Positions 1 to 7,316 of a stretch of 45,397 bases of DNA are shown in pieces. The stretch is from a bacterium. Its GTDB lineage: Bacteria; Verrucomicrobiota; Verrucomicrobiia; Limisphaerales; UBA8199. The translations under genes were made by a program, and so were the position numbers. How positions within the stretch are numbered: position 1 is the first letter of the stretch; each line of letters begins with the position of its first letter. The DNA lies in assembly GCA_021784555.1 (NCBI GenBank), contig JAJYHY010000017.1, forward strand, positions 1-45,397. Direction: 5' to 3'. The notes under the pieces were generated by a model, which was not told the origin of the DNA, ran no database searches, and saw nothing but the letters and a program-made list of their open reading frames with translations.

Positions 1-93
1 CTCTAATTTGCGCTGCACCTTGGGGTCCGGGTGAGTGTACCGTTCGGCTTCGAGCGCGTCGATCTCCGCAGAGGTAAATTCCAATTGAATCAT
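1..93 (-). CDS. IS630-type transposase, 5' end only (runs off the window)
   Basis: An ATG at 93 (minus strand) opens 31 codons that run off the left edge. The visible peptide begins MIQLEFTSAEIDALEAERY and continues with a His-Pro-Asp-Pro-Lys-Val-Gln-Arg-Lys stretch. From memory this matches the N-terminus of IS630-family transposases in Verrucomicrobia, which start with a similar sequence just before the helix-turn-helix. The terminal inverted repeat was not identified and the catalytic DDE domain lies outside the window, so whether the element is intact cannot be told. It abuts the decayed restriction island to its right. Confidence 0.5.
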   Translation of the reverse strand, partial: MIQLEFTSAEIDALEAERYTHPDPKVQRKLE

Positions 94-182
94 AAACCGG
101 TCTTCATTCCTGGTATGAAAACCGTTGAATCGCGTCAATAACATAATAACTATTTAAACCGTTCATAGTATAGCATACCGCA

Positions 183-655
183 GCATCAAACTTGTTGACG
201 GCGTTGCGGAGTTCGTCCGCCCCTCCGGACTCGGACGAGATTTCACCGACCTTGCCGTGCCGTCAGGTGGGGGCAACCTTAAGGACGTCCGGCAGCGTGA
301 ACTCCGTTTCACCGTGGGTGGCGTACTTTTCAAGGAGGTCTTCCAGGATTTCGCGGGCTTCCGGGCCGAGATAGTTGAAGAACCCGGTTTGCTTTTTCTT
401 TACGCGGTCGGCGCGCTGGCGGCGGGTGAGGACTGGGGCGTTGAAGGCGAGGTGGCAGGGGAGGTCGAACGGGTCGGCGGCGGGTTGGCCGGCCTGCGCG
501 GCGACAGCCTGGAAATCGACGCCGCGATCGGCCAGTTGTTCGCTGATGCCGGTGCGCTCGGTGGCGTCGCCCCAGCGGGCGCGGAGTTCCTGTGCGCTCA
601 CGTGTATTTGGAGGTTCCGAGGCATAGCTCGCGATTCAGGTTTTAGCAGGGCCAA
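183..655 (-). pseudogene. Type I restriction enzyme R subunit (hsdR) remnant, C-terminal part, copy B
   Basis: On the minus strand the frame read from 655 contains the C-terminal helical region of HsdR (EcoEI_R_C-like): NLQIHVSAQELRARWGDA, then ADPFDLPCHLAFNAPVLTRR, then EILEDLLEKYA and FTLPDVLKV. A TGA at 261-263 then interrupts it. Past the stop the same frame still reads RHGKVGEIS and GGADELRNAV, the normal end of this family, so the stop is an in-frame nonsense mutation in a gene tail. The N-terminal nuclease and the helicase domains of this copy are absent. Intact HsdR is the ATP-dependent translocase and nuclease of type I restriction systems; this fragment cannot work. Confidence 0.75.
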
Positions 656-728
656 GCATTACCCTCTTTCAAGGGTATTACCCTCTTTCGCCACTTCGCG
701 CCGGGGCCACGGCCGAGGCACTCAAGGC

Positions 729-941
729 GACGCGCGCTTTGTCCACCTCGACCCCTTCAATGCGGTTGGAGGAAACCGTGCTTTCGATCAACGCGTGTTC
801 GCGCAACACTTTCAGCTTCTGCGGCAATTGGCGGGTGTAAAGCTCGAATCTGCCCTTGGCCTCGCCAACATCCGCCAGACACCAATCGGTGCGGGTCGGG
901 ATCATTGGCGGCTCGGCAGCGAGTTGGCGCAGAGTCATCAT
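729..941 (-). pseudogene. Fic family protein, N-terminal fragment
   Basis: From the ATG at 941 the minus strand reads about 71 residues matching the N-terminal extension of standalone Fic proteins: PTRTDWCLADVGEAKG, then ELYTRQLPQKLKVLREHALI, then ESTVSSNRIEGVEVDKARV. The S-x-N-R-I-E-G motif is the inhibitory-helix type seen in Fic proteins that AMPylate targets. Homology stops at about 729; the catalytic HPFxxGNGR loop is missing, and the next recognisable sequence is an hsdR tail. The fragment begins four bases after the hsdR copy A stop, an arrangement like hsdR-fic operons, so it was probably part of the same accessory island. It is non-functional. Confidence 0.65.
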
Positions 942-944
942 AGT

Positions 945-1378
945 TCAAGCGGCATACAGCGGCGACTGAAGCTGGCTAACCGCAGTGCGGAGTTGGCGAA
1001 ACGGTCGGTCCTCTTCAGGAAGTCGGTGAGGTGCCGGGCAACGGCCTGAGTCCGGGCGCGCAGAGCAATGCGACGCTCGAAATCGGCGGTGGTGTAAAGC
1101 TCGTCGAGGATTTCGGCATAGTCCTTCGCCTGCTGCAGGCCATCCGCCGGGCGCCGATAGCCGGCCTTGGCCTCAACCACGGCGATGGGGAAGTCGCGGG
1201 TATAGCGCAGGATGTAATCGGCCTTCTTGCCGGGCCTGCGCACGGCCTGGGTCCCGCGGACGATGATACGGCCATCGGTGAAAAATCTCTGCTCGGCAGT
1301 GAAGTGCGGCTCATTGTCCCAGCCCGCGCTCTGCAGTTTGGGGACAACGCGCTTTCGGCAGGTGTCGGCTTCGTTCAT
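945..1378 (-). pseudogene. Type I restriction enzyme R subunit (hsdR) remnant, internally deleted, copy A
   Basis: An ATG at 1378 starts MNEADTCRKRVVPKL, the usual HsdR start, and runs through the HSDR_N nuclease fold (GRIIVRG, DFPIAVVEAKAGY, LQQAKDYAEIL). It then jumps directly to DELYTTADFERRIALRARTQ and HLTDFLKRTDRF, which belong several hundred residues later in the helicase part, so most of the motor domain is deleted. Immediately after, a frame change brings in RQLRTAVSQLQSPLYAA and a stop at 945-947, the authentic C-terminus of an HsdR. The gene is therefore reduced to three pieces: nuclease start, helicase scrap and tail. Its own C-terminus shows it is a different gene from copy B. 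Confidence 0.75.
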
Positions 1379-1960
1379 AAGACGCCGCCCCGAAGGATTT
1401 CCGCGAGGTGTTGTTGGACACACGGCAGCTTCGGCGGGGCGCAGTGCGGGAGGCGGCGGACCGGGAGGGGCGCCGTGCCAACAGTCAATTGCGCATCTGA
1501 GTCGCATACGACGAAAAGTCCTGGCAATGATGCGCCGTTCCTCGGCGAATGGCACGAAAAAAACTCACGATTTCAGCACAGGGGTTGGACTCAGAGGCCA
1601 CCCGTAGAAGGGTTCATTGGTCATTCTCAGATTTGCCCGATACTGTCGGGCGAATCTCTCCGGCCTCGGGGCCGACAGAGGCCGTCGGTGGAATTTGCGG
1701 GGCGCCGGATTCCGGGAACGGTCAAAGCGGCGCGAGGCGGTCGAACGGGCAAATGGCTCCGAGGGGTAACACATCTGACGCCATGAAATCCTCGGCGGGC
1801 AGGATATGCCGATCGCGACCACGCGGAAGGAAAAATCGGCGCGGTTCTTGGGCCGCCTGGCCGCCCGCAGCGCATCCCGCCAGCGCCCCCGGGTCTCGTC
1901 TGGATAGCCTCGAAACCCGAAGCCGAGAATTGGGGCAATCCTGAACGTGGGCCAGTCCGC
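1379..1960. other. Non-coding stretch upstream of the decayed restriction island
   Basis: No frame in this stretch resembles a protein family I know. Open frames exist on both strands but have low-complexity Arg/Pro/Ser-rich composition typical of GC-rich non-coding DNA. No hsdS or hsdM remnant was recognised. It ends in the hairpin repeat at 1963-2045. Confidence 0.4.
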
Positions 1961-1962
1961 AG

Positions 1963-2045
1963 GCGCCTCGGTGACAGTCCCGCATCCTTTTCCGCAGCTT
2001 CGCTATCCATTACCGCGGAAAGAGCGAGGGCTGGCCCCGACGGCT
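1963..2045. repeat. Palindromic repeat family A, copy 1 (diverged)
   Basis: The two arms flank a central CTATCCATTACC-type loop; the stem-proximal pairing is TTTTCCGC (left) with GCGGAAAGA (right), and the outer pairing is GACAGTCCCGC with GAGGGCTGGCCCC. The same architecture and loop occur at 34327-34405, where pairing is much better. The element lies between the decayed hsdR region and the aspS promoter. Confidence 0.6.
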
Positions 2046-2077
2046 AAAATGAACCGGTGTTTAGTCGCAGGCAAGAA

Positions 2078-2106
2078 TTGCGTTTGACTTGGCTCTCGAC
2101 TATAAA
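2078..2106 (+). promoter_or_regulatory. Possible sigma70-type promoter of aspS
   Basis: TTGCGT at 2078-2083, a 17-base spacer and TATAAA at 2101-2106 give a plausible -35/-10 pair about 64 bases before the chosen aspS start. The -35 match is poor, so this is a weak call. Confidence 0.3.
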
Positions 2107-2169
2107 TCCCCGCGCGCCTTGCCCGCGTGTGAAATATTCGGGCTGGAAAGGTCCATCATAGCGGAAGAC

Positions 2170-3966
2170 ATGAAACGAACGCACCATTGCAACGAACTGC
2201 GAGCGGCCCACGAGGGTCAAACCGTGACTTTGGCCGGCTGGGTCCATTCCCGGCGCGACTTGGGCGGGGTCATATTTATAGACGTGCGAGACCGCGAAGG
2301 CCGCACACAGACCGTATTTGATCCGTCGGATCTGCCGGCGGACCTCTTCGAGCGGGCCTCGGCGTTGCGCAGCGAATGCGTGGTCAAAGTGGTGGGAAAG
2401 GTCCGTCTTCGTCCCGAGGGCACGAATAATCCGAAGATCCCGACCGGGGAGATCGAAGTTGCCGCCTCTCAGTTGGAGTTGCTCAATGCGGCGGCGGTGC
2501 TGCCGTTCCCGGTCGATGACCCGGAAGTGGCCGGCAAGGTCAACGAGGAGTTGCGCTTGAAATACCGCTACCTGGACCTGCGCCGCCCGGAAATGGCCCG
2601 CAACCTTCGCCTGCGAAGCAAGGCCGCCACCGCCACCCGCCTGTTTATGGACGAGCAAGGCTTTCTGGAAGTGGAGACGCCCACGCTTTTCAAATCCACC
2701 CCGGAGGGCGCGCGCGAGTTTCTGGTGCCCAGCCGGCTCAACGCCGGGCAATTCTATGCCCTGCCGCAATCGCCGCAGCAGTTCAAACAGATTCTGATGG
2801 TCGCGGGAGTCGAGAAGTATTTTCAGCTTGCCCGCTGCTATCGGGATGAGGACCTGCGCGCGGACCGGCAGCCCGAGTTTACTCAGATCGACATCGAGAT
2901 GTCGTTTATCGAACGGGAGGACATCTATAACCTCATCGAAGGATTGCTTCAGAGGATTTGGAAGGTCGCATTGGACCTCGACATCCCCACGCCCTTCAGG
3001 CGGCTCTCGTTCCAGGAGGCCATCGATCGCTACGGCATTGACAAGCCCGATACGCGCTTCGAGATGGAGTTGGTCGATTTCACGGAGGAGTTTCGGGGCA
3101 GCGCCTTCAAAGTCTTCAGCGGCGCCGTTGCCAACCACGGTGTGGTGAAGGCCCTCAATGCGAAAGGGATGGCCGGCGTAACCCAGGGCCAGGTGGATGC
3201 CATGACCGAGACGGCCAGGAGTTTCGGCGCAAAGGGGCTGGCTTATATCAAGGTGGAAGGAGGCGAATGGAAATCGCCCATCGTAAAGTTTTTCAGCCAG
3301 GCCGAGAAGGATGCCCTATCCAAGAAGCTGGACGTCGAGGAGGGCGACCTGATTCTGTTCGCCGCCGAACAATGGCTCACCGCCTGCGAGATCCTGGGCA
3401 AAGTCCGCCTCTTCTGCGCCGATATTTTGAGTTCGCAGGGCAAACTTTCTCGCGCGGCCAATCGCTTTGATTTCCTGTGGGTCGTGGATTTTCCCCTGCT
3501 CAGCTTCGACAAGGAGCAGAACCGATGGTATTCCAGTCATCACCCTTTCACCGCCCCGATGGCCGAGGACATCGCGCTCCTCAAGACCGATCCCCGCAAG
3601 GTCCGCGGCCAGCACTACGACGTTGTGGTCAACGGAATAGAGTTGGGCGGGGGGTCGATCCGTATTCACCAGCCCGACGTGCAGAAGACGGTCTTTGAGG
3701 AGGTGCTCCAAATTCCGCCCGAAGAAACCAAGCTCCGCTTCGGCTACATGCTCGAGGCCTTCCGTTACGGGGCCCCACCGCACGGAGGCATCGCACTGGG
3801 ATTTGACCGGCTCATTGCCATCCTGTGTGGAACTCCCAGCATCCGCGACGTCATCGCCTTTCCCAAGACCGCCAAAGGAACATGCCTCATGACCGAGTCA
3901 CCCTCCCCGGTTTCGCCCAAGCAGCTCCGAGATTTGCACGTCGAGCTCAAGGCTATGAAGCGGTGA
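2170..3966 (+). CDS. aspS: Aspartyl-tRNA synthetase
   Basis: This gene charges tRNA-Asp with aspartate in the cytoplasm. The 598-residue protein has the bacterial layout: an N-terminal OB-fold anticodon domain (VTLAGWVHSRRDLGGVIFID), class II motif 1 around FLEVETPTLFKSTPEGAREF, motif 2 in the FQLARCYRDEDLRADRQPEF segment, a bacterial GAD insert in the middle, and motif 3 GIALGFDRLIAIL near the end. The start at 2170 (MKRTHHCNELR) was chosen because it aligns with family N-termini; the frame is open from 2089 but the extra residues look non-coding. The residue after RRD, one position linked to tRNA discrimination, is Leu as in discriminating enzymes; this alone does not settle whether it also charges tRNA-Asn. 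It converges on the HicB-like gene after 13 bases. Confidence 0.97.
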   Translation: MKRTHHCNELRAAHEGQTVTLAGWVHSRRDLGGVIFIDVRDREGRTQTVFDPSDLPADLFERASALRSECVVKVVGKVRLRPEGTNNPKIPTGEIEVAASQLELLNAAAVLPFPVDDPEVAGKVNEELRLKYRYLDLRRPEMARNLRLRSKAATATRLFMDEQGFLEVETPTLFKSTPEGAREFLVPSRLNAGQFYALPQSPQQFKQILMVAGVEKYFQLARCYRDEDLRADRQPEFTQIDIEMSFIEREDIYNLIEGLLQRIWKVALDLDIPTPFRRLSFQEAIDRYGIDKPDTRFEMELVDFTEEFRGSAFKVFSGAVANHGVVKALNAKGMAGVTQGQVDAMTETARSFGAKGLAYIKVEGGEWKSPIVKFFSQAEKDALSKKLDVEEGDLILFAAEQWLTACEILGKVRLFCADILSSQGKLSRAANRFDFLWVVDFPLLSFDKEQNRWYSSHHPFTAPMAEDIALLKTDPRKVRGQHYDVVVNGIELGGGSIRIHQPDVQKTVFEEVLQIPPEETKLRFGYMLEAFRYGAPPHGGIALGFDRLIAILCGTPSIRDVIAFPKTAKGTCLMTESPSPVSPKQLRDLHVELKAMKR

Positions 3967-3979
3967 AACCGCAGGTCAG

Positions 3980-4144
3980 TTATGCCGTACCCCGAGCACG
4001 CGCCGGACGTGGCTCTGGCACCATCATCCGATAGGCGTCACGCAGGTCTTCTTCCAACTCCTCGAGTGTCCGCCCTTGTGTCATAATCTCTGGAAACTCG
4101 CGGAAACAGCCGACCCAAAATCTGTCGGACTTCCAGTAAATCAT
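3980..4144 (-). CDS. Orphan HicB-like antitoxin-domain protein
   Basis: A 54-residue frame from ATG 4144 to TAA 3980 reads MIYWKSDRFWVGCFREFPEI and continues with MTQGRTLEELEEDLRDAYRM. This is the HicB partial RNase H-like fold, in which a short beta-hairpin is followed by the 'TQG-x-T-x-EEL-EE-x-L' helix. Family members normally pair with a HicA mRNA-interferase, but none is seen on either side: aspS ends 13 bases away and the upstream 280 bases hold a long inverted repeat. The tail (PEPRPARARGTA) lacks a DNA-binding domain. It may be a solitary survivor of a toxin-antitoxin pair or an uncharacterised HicB-only gene. It is separate from the complete HicBA pair at 18.3-18.7 kb. Confidence 0.65.
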   Translation of the reverse strand: MIYWKSDRFWVGCFREFPEIMTQGRTLEELEEDLRDAYRMMVPEPRPARARGTA

Positions 4145-4255
4145 TGTGAGTGTTTGTCGGCGGCGCTTGTTTATGGGAATAGAATAACACCGCGTGCGGC
4201 GCGATGTAAACCACCCGCTCGGGCCATCCAGCGGTTCTCATTTTAGAGGGAATCG

Positions 4256-4351
4256 AAAGCGCCGGACGGCGGCGCACTCCATACGCTTCGCGAAATTCCG
4301 AGCGCGTTGTGAATGGCGGAGCTTTTGGAGTGCGCCGCGGTCCGGCGCTTT
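4256..4351. repeat. Inverted repeat family B (MITE-like), full copy
   Basis: Two 26-base arms, 4256-4281 and 4326-4351, are reverse complements with one mismatch; each starts AAAGCGCCGGAC and ends in GGCGCACTCCA. They enclose a 44-base centre. The element lies between the orphan hicB gene and the glycerophosphodiesterase gene. A half copy of the left arm and the adjoining centre appears at 9250-9283. No transposase is associated. Confidence 0.8.
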
Positions 4352-4424
4352 GGCTTGGAGCGCACGCCACGGGAAGGCAATTAAGCTGCGCGGCGCCGCC
4401 ACTGCATGGCGGGACTTGCCGCAC

Positions 4425-5252
4425 CTACCGTGCGTCCTCACTTTTCCGCGCCCGCAATGCTATCAGGCGCCACATCGCCGACGGATTGTTCGTAATGATG
4501 CCATCGACTCCCAGTTCGATGAGCCGGGCGGCAAGCTGGGGTTTATCAACCGTGTAAATCCAAACCTTGAGGTCTCGTTCGTGGGCGGCGCGTACCGCCC
4601 GGCCCGAAATCAGGCGGCCCCAGACAATGACTTTCGCGCCGGTTTCGGCCATCCTGTCCAGCCATCCACCGCTGAGCCGGCGCCGGACGTTACGAGGCTT
4701 TCGCCCGTTCGGCAACCGGCTTGGCGGCCCTAAGGCAGCCAGCACCTGCTCCGGCAACTCCCCGTGGAGGGCGCGCAGAAACTGCCAGTCGAACGATTGC
4801 ACCACGACGTGGTTGACAAGCTTTTTCGCCCGGAGCAGCCGGGCGCACGTCGTTGCGTCCCCCGCCTTGCGCTCAATCAGCGCCATGCTCCTTCTGGCGA
4901 CGCACTCCAGCGCCTCTTCCAGGAGCGGGACCTTCGTGCCGGTGTACCGCGGGTGAAACCAGGCCCCGGCGTCGAGGGTTTGAATCTCGGCGGCGGTTTT
5001 CGATTCGACCTTGATGCGCTTGCCGCCCCAGCGGCGCCGTGCGTCCGTGGTCCGATCCAGGTCCGCATCATGGATGAGCACCGGAACCCCATCCTGGCTG
5101 TGCCGGTAATCGAACTCGACCAAATCGGCTCCGGCGGCCATGGCCAGCTCGATTGAGGGGAGAGTGTTTTCCGGACTGAATCGCGCATAGCCTCGGTGGC
5201 CAATGACCAGCGGACGTTCGGAGTGCAAGAGTCGCAAAGCGGCGGAGGTCAT
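4425..5252 (-). CDS. Glycerophosphodiester phosphodiesterase family protein
   Basis: It probably hydrolyses glycerophosphodiesters to glycerol-3-phosphate and an alcohol. The 275-residue protein has the GDPD TIM-barrel signature: VIGHRGYARFSPENT (catalytic His19, Arg20, Glu28), a metal-site strand LVEFD (Glu46, Asp48) and VLIHDADLDRTTD (catalytic His61). The end matches the family finish, with KVWIYTVDKPQLA and GVDGIITNNP. No signal peptide is apparent, which suggests a cytoplasmic enzyme of the UgpQ type. The EFD at the metal site replaces the more common 'E-x-D' in an LE-x-D context, but spacing is kept. Its start overlaps the stop of the NTF2-like gene by four bases (ATGA), so it is the third gene of a coupled operon headed by a signal peptidase. 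Confidence 0.9.
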   Translation of the reverse strand: MTSAALRLLHSERPLVIGHRGYARFSPENTLPSIELAMAAGADLVEFDYRHSQDGVPVLIHDADLDRTTDARRRWGGKRIKVESKTAAEIQTLDAGAWFHPRYTGTKVPLLEEALECVARRSMALIERKAGDATTCARLLRAKKLVNHVVVQSFDWQFLRALHGELPEQVLAALGPPSRLPNGRKPRNVRRRLSGGWLDRMAETGAKVIVWGRLISGRAVRAAHERDLKVWIYTVDKPQLAARLIELGVDGIITNNPSAMWRLIALRARKSEDAR

Positions 5253-5803
5253 GCGCCGCGCTGATTCTCCAAATGCCCCAGCACCTTCAGGCCGCCTTCA
5301 CGCCAAAGCAGGGTCCTGACAGTCTCGACACGTTTGATGAGCCAGTCGCCTCCGATCTTTTCGAACCGCAACCTTAATTCCTGCACGTCGGGCGTCTTGT
5401 GGCCGGAATAGCGGACCTCGGCAGTGACGTTCACGACCGCCTCCTGCTGACCGGGGGAAATCGAGACGGCCACGTCCGGGAATTTCACGTGGAGATCATG
5501 CAGGGATGTCCGCGCCTGCATCGCTATCTCCTGGACGGTGTCCCGCCCCCTCCAGGTCCGGACAGAGTTTCCAGGCACGTTGAGCACCAGCACAACGTTT
5601 CTGGCAAAGAAATCCGCCAACTGCTCGGAGCGGTAGGCCTTGGCCAGCACTCCTTCATTCGATGAGAAAGAAGCCAGCCGCGCTAATTCCTGGACGCGCC
5701 CCCGAATCACTCGCTCCGGGCTGGGGAATAGAAAGTACCAGGCGCCCCACCCGCCCGTAATCAGTGCGGCTGCCACCACGCCGCGCATCATCCATGGCTT
5801 CAT
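5249..5803 (-). CDS. Membrane-anchored NTF2-like protein of unknown function
   Basis: The 184-residue protein has one N-terminal membrane segment (residues about 6-26, VVAAALITGGWGAWYFLF) and a remaining domain that looks like a SnoaL/NTF2 cone fold: an N-terminal helix pair (ERVIRGRVQELARLASF), then a beta-rich second half with FEKIGGDWLIKRVETVRTLL, typical of these folds. No catalytic residues can be assigned. It is placed outside the membrane by the single anchor. It overlaps the stop of lepB upstream and the start of the GDPD gene downstream, each by an ATGA. The function is unknown. Confidence 0.7.
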   Translation of the reverse strand: MKPWMMRGVVAAALITGGWGAWYFLFPSPERVIRGRVQELARLASFSSNEGVLAKAYRSEQLADFFARNVVLVLNVPGNSVRTWRGRDTVQEIAMQARTSLHDLHVKFPDVAVSISPGQQEAVVNVTAEVRYSGHKTPDVQELRLRFEKIGGDWLIKRVETVRTLLWREGGLKVLGHLENQRGA

Positions 5804-6384
5804 CTAAAAACTTTGCCGATTATCAGGCGGCGCTCGACCCGGCCCTTGGTGTGATCCTCGGCCGGCATGGAGCGGTTGTCCCCAACGACATAGTATTGTC
5901 CGAGCGGGATCTTCTCCGGTGGCAGGTCCCAGTCGCAAGGCTCGCGGACATAAGGCTCATCAAGGGCCTTGCCGTTGATCAGCAGCTTGCCGTCGCGGAA
6001 GGCAACGGTCTCCCCGGGCAAGCCGACTATCCTCTTCAGATACATTACGTGCGGCCCTGCCAGGAGCCGGATGGCCACCACGTCCCCTCGGCGTGGTCCG
6101 TGAAAGAGGTAAGCGAGCCGGTTCACAAAATGAACCGAGCTCTGCTGATAGGTTGGCAGCATGCTGATGCCCACGTCCCTAATCGGGAGCACGACGAAAT
6201 CCCGAATCAAGAAACACGCTGCCGCCAGAACGAAGATACGGACTGCCGTTCGCTTGGGCCTCCGCCCAACCAGCAGGATTTTCCACCAGGGTGGACGAGC
6301 GCGACCTTCAACGGGGCTGCCTCCGGGTTTTGTCTGCACCATGTTCAACGGCGCTAATGTCGCGTTTGGGCCATGAATTGACAA
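5800..6384 (-). CDS. lepB: Signal peptidase I (short paralogue)
   Basis: It cleaves signal peptides from exported proteins at the outer face of the inner membrane. The 194-residue protein has one N-terminal membrane helix (about 48-66), the catalytic serine in GISMLPTY (Ser74), the general-base lysine in MYLKRIVGLPGE (Lys117) and the late box YYVVGDNRSMPAEDH. The start chosen is TTG at 6384 because a GAGGAG ribosome-binding site sits 10 bases before it; the alternative ATG at 6342 has none, and would drop 14 residues with no effect on the domain. The usual Ser-Asp 'DSR-x-WG' box is altered here to 'MPAEDHTKGRV'. It heads a three-gene operon. Two much longer paralogues lie beside lepA at 30-32 kb. 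Confidence 0.92.
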   Translation of the reverse strand: MSIHGPNATLAPLNMVQTKPGGSPVEGRARPPWWKILLVGRRPKRTAVRIFVLAAACFLIRDFVVLPIRDVGISMLPTYQQSSVHFVNRLAYLFHGPRRGDVVAIRLLAGPHVMYLKRIVGLPGETVAFRDGKLLINGKALDEPYVREPCDWDLPPEKIPLGQYYVVGDNRSMPAEDHTKGRVERRLIIGKVFR

Positions 6385-6481
6385 GAAAAGACTGCTCCTC
6401 AGTCCGACTCGTCCGACCGGTCCGACATCGAATTATTGCAACTTGACCCGGCGCCTATAAAAGCGGGAAGCTTGCTGCCCT

Positions 6482-7303
6482 ATGAAACAATCTTCCATCC
6501 GCATTCCGCTGCTTTTGTCTCTGGGCCTCGCCTTGCTGGCCGGCGCCAGCACCGTGCCCGCCGCCGACGGCCTTGTCTTCGCCAAGAACGGCTCGGGCGT
6601 CTATGGATACAAAGACACCCCCAAGCAGCCCTGGTCTCAGTGGCTGGTGCATGATCCGGACCGGCCCGCTCCCAAGCGTGTCGATCCGGGCCAGGCAGCT
6701 CCGCCGGCGCCCATTCCCTCCGACGCCATCGTCCTTTTTGACGGCAAGGACCTGTCGAAATGGGAGAGCCCGACGGACTGGAAGATTGAGGACGGCTGCC
6801 TGGTGGCCGGCGATGGCGAGTTCGCCACCAAACAGCATTTCGGAGACATTCAGCTTCACCTGGAATGGAAGGGCCCCGCCGGTTTCAAAGGCCCCTGGTA
6901 CAACCGCGGCAACAACGGGGTCATGCTCATGGGCTATTACGAAATCCAGATCTTCGATTCTTACAACGAGAAGATCTATCCCGACGGCCAATGCGCCGCT
7001 ATCTACGGCCAAACGCCCCCCCTGGTCAATGTGACCCGGCCGCCGGGCCAGTGGCAAAGCTACGATATTGTTTTTATCGCCCCGCGCTTCGATGGCGAAA
7101 AGCTGCTCTCGCCGGCCCGAGTTACCGTGTTCCACAACGGCGTTTTGGCGCAATACAACCAAGTCATTTATGGAGAAACCGGCCATCGTATCGTGGCCAA
7201 ATACCATCATAAGGTAAGCACTGGACCTCTTGCCCTCGGAGGCCATGGCTGTCCCGTGCGCTTTCGGGACATCTGGGTGAGGCCGCTCAAGGGGCTGCAC
7301 TAG
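6482..7303 (+). CDS. Secreted DUF1080 (3-keto-disaccharide hydrolase-like) protein
   Basis: The 273-residue protein has a signal peptide (residues 1-28, ending in AGASTVPAADG) and a DUF1080 domain, a concanavalin-like beta-sandwich seen in many Verrucomicrobia and Planctomycetes. The domain is visible as IVLFDGKDLSKWESP near residue 83, then YNRGNNGVMLMGYYEIQIFDS and GQWQSYDIVFIAPRF. Family members include 3-keto-disaccharide hydrolases that act after oxidoreductases of the Gfo/Idh/MocA type, one of which is encoded at 35.7-37.0 kb here. That link is inference. The gene is divergent from lepB across 97 bases and converges on glnS. Confidence 0.88.
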   Translation: MKQSSIRIPLLLSLGLALLAGASTVPAADGLVFAKNGSGVYGYKDTPKQPWSQWLVHDPDRPAPKRVDPGQAAPPAPIPSDAIVLFDGKDLSKWESPTDWKIEDGCLVAGDGEFATKQHFGDIQLHLEWKGPAGFKGPWYNRGNNGVMLMGYYEIQIFDSYNEKIYPDGQCAAIYGQTPPLVNVTRPPGQWQSYDIVFIAPRFDGEKLLSPARVTVFHNGVLAQYNQVIYGETGHRIVAKYHHKVSTGPLALGGHGCPVRFRDIWVRPLKGLH

Positions 7304-7316
7304 CCATAGCCATACA

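Noticed and set aside
1381..1497. A 38-codon plus-strand frame (DAAPKDFREVLLDTRQLRRG...)
   Set aside because: It looks somewhat protein-like but begins right after a stop with no start codon or family match, so it is not reported as a gene.
6436..6461. TTGCAA and TATAAA as a promoter for the DUF1080 gene
   Set aside because: The spacer is 14 bases, too short for a sigma70 promoter.
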